The position numbers and the translations under genes were made by a program. From Tannerellaceae bacterium (lineage in GTDB: Bacteria > Bacteroidota > Bacteroidia > Bacteroidales > Tannerellaceae), in the NCBI GenBank assembly GCA_031264865.1, contig JAISDJ010000213.1:1-47478 (forward strand): a DNA stretch of 47,478 nucleotides, read 5' to 3'. How positions within the stretch are numbered: the first letter of the stretch is position 1; each line of letters begins with the position of its first letter. The notes below the pieces were generated by a model. That model saw nothing but the letters and a program-made list of their open reading frames with translations, was not told the DNA's origin and searched no databases. This document shows positions 1-6,840 of this stretch, piece after piece.

Positions 1-733
1 AGTTCTTAGATGAAATCAGATTCTCGATTTTGATTTCGTTATCAATTCTGAAATGCCGGCTACAATTTATGTGAGCGCCTAGACCGCTTTCAACCACCCA
101 TGACCTTTTATCTGCTTTATGATTATATCCATATCCGATGATACCGTACGTCACTCTTCCGCCGGAACGAAATGAAAGAAGCGTACTCCCTATTTCGTTG
201 TATGTAACGGCTATACTTTTCTCTCCGTTTTTAATGAGATTGACGATACCTATCGGATAATCGCTATTGTCTGCCACATTGAGTAGTCCAGCGAACTGAA
301 TGCCTTTTACATCTTTGGCTATATTGGCAAGTCCGGCAAGCTGTACGCCGGATATATTACCGGATATATTGATCAATCCCGAAAATTGCAGTCCGGTGTA
401 TTCTTTTCCGGTATAGCTCGCCAAACCCGATAACAGGAATCCTTCGCCCTTGTTTCCTACGTGATTATAGAGTCCTGCCATTTGTACGCCACATGCATCC
501 CGACGGATAATGTTTGCCAAACCACCTAATGTGAAGACTTTTTCGTTTTGTGAAATTCCTGTTAGCATATTAAGTGAAACGACATTTGTATATTGAGATG
601 CATGTATCCCGTTTGTACTTAACGGATAGATAAAACTGAACTGAAACACTGTCTGTTTATTATCTTCAGCTTGCGTGAATCCGTTTGTATAAATCGCTAA
701 AAATAAGATGACTGTTAAAAATAATTTTTTCAT
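1..733 (-). CDS. Secreted surface protein with LA_2272-type repeats, partial
   Basis: The frame opens at an ATG at 731-733 and stays open for 244 codons to the left edge of the window, so the C-terminus is missing. Residues 1-21 form a signal peptide (MKKLFLTVILFLAIY, cleavage near TQA). From about residue 45 the protein is built of imperfect units of roughly 20 residues with the pattern G(V/I/L)Q(x)(A/S)GL(x)N, for example GVQMAGLYN, GLQFSGLIN, GVQLAGLAN and GIQFAGLLN. This is the layout of the LA_2272 family of surface repeat proteins that is common in Bacteroidales; such repeats are expected to form an elongated beta structure outside the cell. No enzymatic motif is visible. The function is unknown and the family name is from pattern recognition only. 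Confidence 0.75.
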   Translation of the reverse strand, partial: MKKLFLTVILFLAIYTNGFTQAEDNKQTVFQFSFIYPLSTNGIHASQYTNVVSLNMLTGISQNEKVFTLGGLANIIRRDACGVQMAGLYNHVGNKGEGFLLSGLASYTGKEYTGLQFSGLINISGNISGVQLAGLANIAKDVKGIQFAGLLNVADNSDYPIGIVNLIKNGEKSIAVTYNEIGSTLLSFRSGGRVTYGIIGYGYNHKADKRSWVVESGLGAHINCSRHFRIDNEIKIENLISSKN

Positions 734-888
734 TTTGTTTATATTATATGTTAGTTGAGTTGTTATCTTGTGTATAAAAATACGTTTATTTTCTTTCAAA
801 ACTTTAAATCTGTTCTTTTACAAACATGTCTATAAACCTGTCACGGTAATGGCTGCCGATAGCCAACAGGAGCGACGGCCATGTACCG

Positions 889-1131
889 TCAAGATTGGAT
901 ATCAATATCAGCATACCGGAAACTTCGGAAGGCGACTGGCAGACGGGGAACCAGTACACGGATGTTCAGAATTACAGCTGTGAAATAAGCCAGCGTAAGT
1001 ATCGCAATCTCTGCCGTCAACGCTTTACCGGCAATCCGCAGCTCTTCCGGCGAGATTAAACAGATTCGTCCCGAAGCGATAAAACCTAATATTGCAACAA
1101 TCGCTATGTTATTTACTACCAACCGTTTCAT
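889..1131 (-). CDS. Short two-helix membrane protein, possibly a truncated sensor kinase
   Basis: This is an 80-residue frame with two hydrophobic stretches, residues 7-26 and about 38-60. The second helix is followed by NIRVLVPRL, which resembles the helix-loop ends in the membrane part of Bacteroidetes YehU/LytS-type histidine kinases, but no kinase core follows. The next frame over stays open from about 955 to 757 (ending in VKEQI), so a frameshifted or decayed gene is possible. It has a good upstream promoter (1232-1261) with a direct repeat just beyond it, which argues that a gene was or is expressed here. It may be a genuine small membrane protein or a gene remnant; I cannot assign a function. 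Confidence 0.4.
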   Translation of the reverse strand: MKRLVVNNIAIVAILGFIASGRICLISPEELRIAGKALTAEIAILTLAYFTAVILNIRVLVPRLPVAFRSFRYADIDIQS

Positions 1132-1170
1132 TTCTTAAAAACGATATTTTGTAATAAATATTAGAAATGC

Positions 1171-1203
1171 TCACCGCCACCGTTGTTTTTCCCATTTCTT
1201 CAT
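1171..1203 (-). other. Possible 10-residue leader ORF
   Basis: A ten-codon frame (ATG to TGA, reading MKKWEKQRWR) lies between the promoter at 1232-1261 and the membrane ORF at 889-1131. It is rich in Lys, Arg and Trp. It could be a leader peptide or chance; there is no independent support. Confidence 0.15.
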
Positions 1204-1231
1204 ATCCTTTTGCTTTATGAATTTGATGTGG

Positions 1232-1261
1232 CAAAAGTAAAAGCAAGAACAAAGCATACAA
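1232..1261 (-). promoter_or_regulatory. Bacteroidetes-type promoter for the short membrane ORF
   Basis: On the minus strand, TTG (1261-1259) is followed after 19 bp by TACTTTTG (1239-1232), an exact fit to the Bacteroides TTG-N19-21-TAnnTTTG consensus. Transcription would start near 1226, giving an untranslated leader of about 95 nt before the ORF at 889-1131. Confidence 0.6.
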
Positions 1262-1264
1262 GAA

Positions 1265-1294
1265 TTTTTCGACGAAATGCCGTCGTTTTTCGAC
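1265..1294. repeat. Two direct repeats of TTTTTCGAC at 21-bp spacing
   Basis: TTTTTCGAC occurs at 1265-1273 and again at 1286-1294, exactly 21 bp apart, with further matches outside the core. Two direct repeats two helical turns apart, placed immediately upstream of the -33 element of the minus-strand promoter, is the usual layout of an activator site for LytTR-type response regulators. The CGACG...CGTCG inside (1270-1285) can also pair as a small hairpin. Binding factor is inferred. Confidence 0.5.
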
Positions 1295-1703
1295 AAACGA
1301 TCCATCCTTAATTACTTTTTATCGTATTCTCGGCTATGGATAGTATAATACAAGATGAATGACACGCGGATTATGCGAAATATGTATGCCATAATATGCA
1401 TGAAATGATTTTTTTACTATATTTGCTCACAGAAAATATTTTTTCGCTTTTTTTGAACAAAACATAATTACCTATTGTTATAAATATAATAGGATTTGTT
1501 TACGGCCAAAAACAAATTATGTTTAACTTTTGATATAATAGTATGAAAAAAACTGTATCCTCTAAATCATTCCGTTTGCCACAATGTAGTAAGACTTTGT
1601 CGCATGCCCGGACCACCATACGGTGCGATCCGAGTTTGTAAGTGAATTATTTTCGCTTATACTAAATCGAATACATACTAATTTTTTTAATATTTTAAAA
1701 TTC
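1295..1703. other. AT-rich gap upstream of susC
   Basis: This gap contains the regulatory and leader region of the susC at 1704. TATATTTG at 1418-1425 matches the -7 consensus but lacks a -33 TTG at the right distance. A 32-codon frame, 1543-1641, starts MKKTVSSKSF and ends just before the susC leader; it has no recognisable family and overlaps an alternative upstream extension of the susC frame. No RNA gene or regulator gene is visible. Confidence 0.4.
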
Positions 1704-4700
1704 ATGAAAAAAACGAAAGATCTGAAAGTCTATGGACTGAAAAAGCTGTTATCCTTATTTATCGCTGTAGGGGCGCTTATCTGCCCTGTCGACAGCTTTG
1801 CAAAGACAGAAATAAACAAAAAGATAATACCTCAGCAGCAAGACAAGGAAGGTATTGTTTCAGGATCCGTTATCGAAGCCAAAAACGGAGAAAGCCTGAT
1901 TGGAGCGGTAGTTATGTTCAATGGCCGTACTGACATAGCGACAGTAACAGACGCAGATGGTAAATTCCTATTACAGGTTCCCGACATACAAAAGGGAACG
2001 CTAACCATATCCTCCCTCGGATTTAAGCCCAAAACAGTAGAAATCAAAGGACAAAAAATACTCCTTATACCCCTGGAGGAAGAAGCCACTGCGTTAGAAG
2101 AAGTGGTTGTCACAGGTTTTACCACCCAAAAGAAAGGAAGCGTAATCGGTTCGATCGACCGTATACAACCTGCCCAACTCAAATTGCCTACGCGAACCGT
2201 ATCTACTTCGCTGGCAGGACGTCTGGCAGGGGTGATAGCCGTACAAGAGTCGGGCGAACCGGGATACGACGGAGCTAAGTTCTGGATACGGGGTATCAAC
2301 ACCTTTGCCGGAAGTTCCACTCCGCTTATATTGGTGGATGGGATAGAAAGGTCTTTAGATAATGTAGACCCGGAAGAGATTGCCGATTTTACCATCCTCA
2401 AAGATGCTACCGCTACGGCTACCTATGGGGTACGCGGCGGGAATGGTGTGGTATTAGTAACCACCAAAAAAGGGTCGGTAGGAAAACCTCGCATATCCTT
2501 CCGGGCGGAAGGGGGATTTTATAGCCCTTCCGACTTGCCAAACTTCACCGACGGGCCTACCTATATGAGGATGCAAAACGAAGCGTTGCAGAATATCGGA
2601 CGCACTCCGCTCTTTACAGAGGAACAGATAGAACGCACAGCCAGCGGCTACGACCCGTATCTATATCCTAATGTAAACTGGATAAAAGAACTCACGCGCA
2701 AAATAAGCCCGGCAGAACGGATCAACCTCAATGTTTCAGGTGGAGGCGAGAACGTTCGTTACTTTATTGCTGCTGCTTTGTTCAACCAAAGCGGTATGTT
2801 CAAACGGTTCGACGAGGGTGTCAGCTTCAATAACAATATCAACGTTACCCGGTACAATTTCCGCTCCAATGTTGATGCTAATGTAACAAAAACAACCATT
2901 CTTTCGGTAGGGCTTGCTGCTATCCTGGAAGATCACAATTTTCCCGGCGAATCGATAGGTTCGATACTTGGCAAGCTTCGCGAGACACCGCCTATCTATT
3001 ATCCCTTGCATTTCCCCGACAGAAGCAAAACGCCGGGGTTTGCATACGGCGAATTCCGAAATCCGTACCAGATGCTGGCGCGTTCGGGATATGCAGTAGG
3101 AAACCATGTGAATATACAGTCTAATTTTACGGTTAACCAGGATCTGTCATTCCTGACGCATGGATTGCAATTTAAAGGTATTTTCTCTTTCGACTCCAAT
3201 TCGGATGGTACCATCAAACGTATCATGAAACCACGTCCGTATATGATAACAGGGAAAGATGAAAATGGCAAGTATATCTATAAAGATATGGAACCCAACA
3301 ACAATTCGTACCACGACTACCTGGAAAGAGAAGTAGAAAAAACAACAATGACAAGAAGGACTTACTTAGAAACCAGCCTTGTATACAACCGTGCATTTGG
3401 ATCACACACCGTAGGAGGTTTACTTCTATATAACCAAAGTGACAAGCAATATCCTTCGGAAGAGAACCTGTATGCATCCGTACCTAGCCGTACCCAGGGT
3501 CTTACGGGAAGGGCGAGTTATTCGTATAAAGACAAATATTTTGCAGAGTTCAATTTCGGCTATAACGGATCCGAAAACTTTATGAAAGGAAAGCGTTATG
3601 GTTTCTTCCCCGCTGCTGCTGTAGGCTGGGTTCCAACGGCCGAACCATTCATGAATTTTCTCAAACCGGCGATTGAATATATGAAAATTCGTTTCTCTCA
3701 TGGAACAGTAGGGAATGACAACTTGTCCGACCGGTTTGTTTACCTCACCCGCGTAGAGCAGACAGATGCCAATGTAGGATTTGGTACGAACAATGGCTAT
3801 GGTTATGGTTCGGGCAAAGGGATCAATTTTACATACTACGGCAATCCGGGCGCCACATGGGAAGAGGCCAGAAAGACGGATATCGGTATTGAAGTCAACT
3901 TCCTGAAAGGTTTCAGCCTTCAGTTTGACCTTTTCTACGAAAAACGCACGAATATATGGACGCAAATGCACAAGTGGCCTGATATTTTTGGGTTTACAGT
4001 TGTTCCTTTTGCTAATGTGGGAGAGATGGAAAACAAAGGCTTTGACGGATTTCTCGAATACAAGAAAGTGGTAAACAAAGACCTTTCATTTAATGCAAAA
4101 GCAACCTTCTCTTTTGCGAAAAACAAGGTATTGGCTAATGGAGAAGAGAAAAAGAAATATGAATACCAGTCGAAAATCGGACGCCCGCACAACAGTTTGC
4201 TGGGCTATGTAACCGACGGATACTTTATCGACGATGCGCAGGTAGCGGCCAGTCCGTCGCAAAGAGCGATAGGCGGAACCGATCCGAAAGCCGGCGACAT
4301 CAAATACAAAGATATCAACGACGACGGAGTGATTGACGAATTCGACCGTGTATTCATGGGTAACCCCACTATCCCGGAAATAACGTACGGAGTTGGGATG
4401 GGAGTTGCTTATAAAGGATTCGACCTCTCGTTGCTGTTTCAAGGAGCCGACAGGGTGTCTTTCTGGGCTATCCCGCTGATATTCGAACAAGAAAACCGCG
4501 GGAATGTATATAATTTCATGGTAGATAATTACTGGACGGAAGACAATCCTAATCCGCATGCCGCCTTTCCACGCCTTGGGATAGGCAATCAGAAAAATAA
4601 TTATGTGGAATCAGACAAATGGCTGCAAAACGGAAGATATGTCCGTCTTAAACAAGCGGAACTGGGATATTCCCTCCCTTCCGAACTGGTGCAGAAATGG

Positions 4701-4850
4701 GGGATTGGCAGCTTGCGTATTTACACCAACGGGCTTAACTTGTTTACCTGGTCGCCTTTTACCTGGTGGGACGCCGAGTCAAAAAGCAGAAACGGCTCCT
4801 ATTATCCGGTTCAGCGAGTATTAAATATGGGTGTTGAAGTCAAATTTTAA
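1704..4850 (+). CDS. SusC/RagA family TonB-linked outer membrane protein
   Basis: This is a TonB-dependent outer-membrane channel that, with its SusD partner just downstream, imports oligosaccharides or other large nutrients. I chose the ATG at 1704 because it begins a normal signal peptide (about residues 1-33, ending SFA); the frame is open 81 bp further up without a plausible start. Residues about 50-125 are a carboxypeptidase-regulatory-like domain, residues 131-138 carry the family signature LEEVVVTG, the plug domain follows (about 145-260), and the rest is the beta barrel ending MGVEVKF. There is no N-terminal STN domain, so it is not expected to signal to a FecR anti-sigma factor, unlike the SusC at 42079-45615. 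No regulator or glycan hydrolase lies next to it, so the substrate cannot be inferred. Confidence 0.93.
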   Translation: MKKTKDLKVYGLKKLLSLFIAVGALICPVDSFAKTEINKKIIPQQQDKEGIVSGSVIEAKNGESLIGAVVMFNGRTDIATVTDADGKFLLQVPDIQKGTLTISSLGFKPKTVEIKGQKILLIPLEEEATALEEVVVTGFTTQKKGSVIGSIDRIQPAQLKLPTRTVSTSLAGRLAGVIAVQESGEPGYDGAKFWIRGINTFAGSSTPLILVDGIERSLDNVDPEEIADFTILKDATATATYGVRGGNGVVLVTTKKGSVGKPRISFRAEGGFYSPSDLPNFTDGPTYMRMQNEALQNIGRTPLFTEEQIERTASGYDPYLYPNVNWIKELTRKISPAERINLNVSGGGENVRYFIAAALFNQSGMFKRFDEGVSFNNNINVTRYNFRSNVDANVTKTTILSVGLAAILEDHNFPGESIGSILGKLRETPPIYYPLHFPDRSKTPGFAYGEFRNPYQMLARSGYAVGNHVNIQSNFTVNQDLSFLTHGLQFKGIFSFDSNSDGTIKRIMKPRPYMITGKDENGKYIYKDMEPNNNSYHDYLEREVEKTTMTRRTYLETSLVYNRAFGSHTVGGLLLYNQSDKQYPSEENLYASVPSRTQGLTGRASYSYKDKYFAEFNFGYNGSENFMKGKRYGFFPAAAVGWVPTAEPFMNFLKPAIEYMKIRFSHGTVGNDNLSDRFVYLTRVEQTDANVGFGTNNGYGYGSGKGINFTYYGNPGATWEEARKTDIGIEVNFLKGFSLQFDLFYEKRTNIWTQMHKWPDIFGFTVVPFANVGEMENKGFDGFLEYKKVVNKDLSFNAKATFSFAKNKVLANGEEKKKYEYQSKIGRPHNSLLGYVTDGYFIDDAQVAASPSQRAIGGTDPKAGDIKYKDINDDGVIDEFDRVFMGNPTIPEITYGVGMGVAYKGFDLSLLFQGADRVSFWAIPLIFEQENRGNVYNFMVDNYWTEDNPNPHAAFPRLGIGNQKNNYVESDKWLQNGRYVRLKQAELGYSLPSELVQKWGIGSLRIYTNGLNLFTWSPFTWWDAESKSRNGSYYPVQRVLNMGVEVKF

Positions 4851-4865
4851 AAAAGAATATACAAA

Positions 4866-6773
4866 ATGAAAACGAAAAATAAAGCGCTTTGTCTTCTTTT
4901 CTCGCTGTTAATGTTCATGTCCTGCTCGGATTTCCTCGATCAGGTACCAGACGAAAAACTGAGCGAAGATATACTGTTCGATTCAAAAGATGATGTAGTG
5001 CGCGTGCTAACGCAAATCTATTACAATCAGTCGAATCCTTTGGAATTTAGAGGCGAATTAAACGATGTGCCGGGAACTTCGGGCGACGACATAGACTATA
5101 ACTGGAACAATTACAGTCCTTACAAAAAGGATGTAGGCCAGTATAGCGCCTCCTCGCCTATTTATAACCAATGGCAACGGTATTATCAATCCATACGCCT
5201 ATCTATCTATTTTCTCGAAAATATCGACAAATGCCACGACGAAAAATTATCTGACGAAGAAAAGCTATGGTGGATAGGAGAGGCTTATTTTCTGCAAGCA
5301 TATTACTATTTTATGCTGCTCAATATGTATGGGCCTGTACCTATTATAGACAAAGTTTATTCGCCGGAGGAAGCAACCGGCGTGGCGGAAAACGGCATAC
5401 CGCGCAGCAGTTTCGACGACTGCGTTAAACATATAGACCAGTTGCTTGAAAAAGCATCCATGCTGTTAGACACCTTTTACAATTCCTCGTCTACCGAACG
5501 GGCCGGACGGGCAAGCAAGGCAGCGGCCAAATTCCTACAGGCAAGATTGTGGCTGTATGCCGCCAGCCCGTTGTATAACGGAATGCAAAACCCGGTAACT
5601 AAAAAAGATTATTCGAACCTGAACCCTAAAGGGATAGACGGACAGGGTTTGATAAACACCACGTATGACGCCTCCAAATGGGAAAAGGCTGTTAAGGTGG
5701 CAGAAGAGGCTATACAAATATGTAATGCGGCCGGACGTGCTTTATACAAAGACGGCAACGGATACACCTCTTGCTGGAAACTGATGAATTACAGCCGCGG
5801 AGGAGACCCAGTTGTAGAAAATATATTCTATCGGCAAAATTACTCTACTGGCGATATAAGGACGCATGCGCTACCTATCTCTTGGAGCGGCTATTCAGGA
5901 ATATGCCCTACATTAGAGCATGTAAACGAATACTTTATGGCAAACGGACTGTTGCCGGAAGACGACCCCGATTACAAGAAGCTACGTATTAATGATATGG
6001 AAACCTACGAAAGCGAAGATAATACCTTTACGATTCCCATGAAATATACGAAGCGCGATCCCCGTTTTTATGTAAACATACTCTTCCCCGGACAGTATTC
6101 TTACGCTGTACTCGGCGACGAAGAAGTCAGTACCTCTACCCGTTGGGCCTATAATACCAACAAAGACTTCAAAGACGAAATCTTCTACCGGCCGTATTAT
6201 AACGGGCAAGACGGTTACCTGAAAAAGACCGGGCGTAATTATACAATAAACGGTTTCCTCAACATCAAGTTCGTAGGGAAAACAGACAGTAAAACGGCTA
6301 AAGGCGACTGTGCAATAAGTTTCTTCCGCTTAGCTGAATTATACCTCAACTACTCTGAAGCCATGTTTGAACACACGCTTGCCCAAGGCGGCAACCCGCT
6401 CAATAACGAGGCTGTCTTTACCTACTGGGACATGATACGTCACCGCGCCGGGATACCGACTGTAAGGGATGCCTACAAGAAAGCCGGTATAACACTCACT
6501 GTAGACAAATTGCGTCAGCTTATCAGACGCGAAAGAGAGATCGAATTAGCTTTTGAAGGACATCGCTATTTTGACAACCGACGCTGGCTCATCGCCGAAC
6601 GTGAAGGAGGGGATAAGCACGGGATGAATATTCTTAAAGATGAGAACGACGGCTTCTGGGACGAATCATACGCCTTTGAAACGCGCTACTGGGACAATAA
6701 GATGTATTTCCTCCCTATCAATCAAACAGAAATAGACAAAAATAAATTGCTCACCCAGAATGTAGGCTGGTAA
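4866..6773 (+). CDS. SusD/RagB family nutrient-binding outer membrane lipoprotein
   Basis: This is the surface lipoprotein lid of the SusC channel encoded 15 bp upstream and is almost certainly in the same transcript. The signal peptide ends in the lipobox LMFMSC, making Cys20 the lipidated residue, and is followed by the usual SDFLDQVP start of SusD proteins. The central region has the family's helical repeats (QAYYYFMLLNMYGPVPI) and the C-terminal part has RREREIELAFEGHRYFDNRRW, a typical SusD signature. Length (635 residues) is at the upper end for the family. Ligand is not predictable from sequence alone. Confidence 0.93.
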   Translation: MKTKNKALCLLFSLLMFMSCSDFLDQVPDEKLSEDILFDSKDDVVRVLTQIYYNQSNPLEFRGELNDVPGTSGDDIDYNWNNYSPYKKDVGQYSASSPIYNQWQRYYQSIRLSIYFLENIDKCHDEKLSDEEKLWWIGEAYFLQAYYYFMLLNMYGPVPIIDKVYSPEEATGVAENGIPRSSFDDCVKHIDQLLEKASMLLDTFYNSSSTERAGRASKAAAKFLQARLWLYAASPLYNGMQNPVTKKDYSNLNPKGIDGQGLINTTYDASKWEKAVKVAEEAIQICNAAGRALYKDGNGYTSCWKLMNYSRGGDPVVENIFYRQNYSTGDIRTHALPISWSGYSGICPTLEHVNEYFMANGLLPEDDPDYKKLRINDMETYESEDNTFTIPMKYTKRDPRFYVNILFPGQYSYAVLGDEEVSTSTRWAYNTNKDFKDEIFYRPYYNGQDGYLKKTGRNYTINGFLNIKFVGKTDSKTAKGDCAISFFRLAELYLNYSEAMFEHTLAQGGNPLNNEAVFTYWDMIRHRAGIPTVRDAYKKAGITLTVDKLRQLIRREREIELAFEGHRYFDNRRWLIAEREGGDKHGMNILKDENDGFWDESYAFETRYWDNKMYFLPINQTEIDKNKLLTQNVGW

Positions 6774-6790
6774 GCGAATAAGTAAACAAA

Positions 6791-6830
6791 GAAGAGGAAC
6801 GGTGTTAATTTTCCGTTTCTCTTCTTTTTA
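6791..6830 (+). terminator. Terminator of the susCD operon
   Basis: A 12-bp stem (6791-6802 with 6813-6824, one G.U pair) and a 10-nt loop are followed by CTTTTTA. It lies between two convergent genes and also has a few U residues on the minus strand, so it may act in both directions. Confidence 0.8.
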
Positions 6831-6840
6831 TTATACTTAA

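Noticed and set aside
1418-1425. TATATTTG as susC promoter
   Set aside because: No -33 TTG at 19-21 bp upstream, and 280 bp from the start codon; kept only as a note in the gap entry.
1623-1703. Upstream in-frame extension of susC
   Set aside because: The extra 27 residues precede a proper signal peptide and start at a non-ATG codon; 1704 is the better start.
1832-2401. Long open frame on the minus strand inside susC
   Set aside because: Antisense shadow of a strongly supported gene, Ser-rich with no domain. The same holds for the long frames opposite 3426-3971, 4086-4559, 22345-22824, 30254-30814 and 44875-45327.
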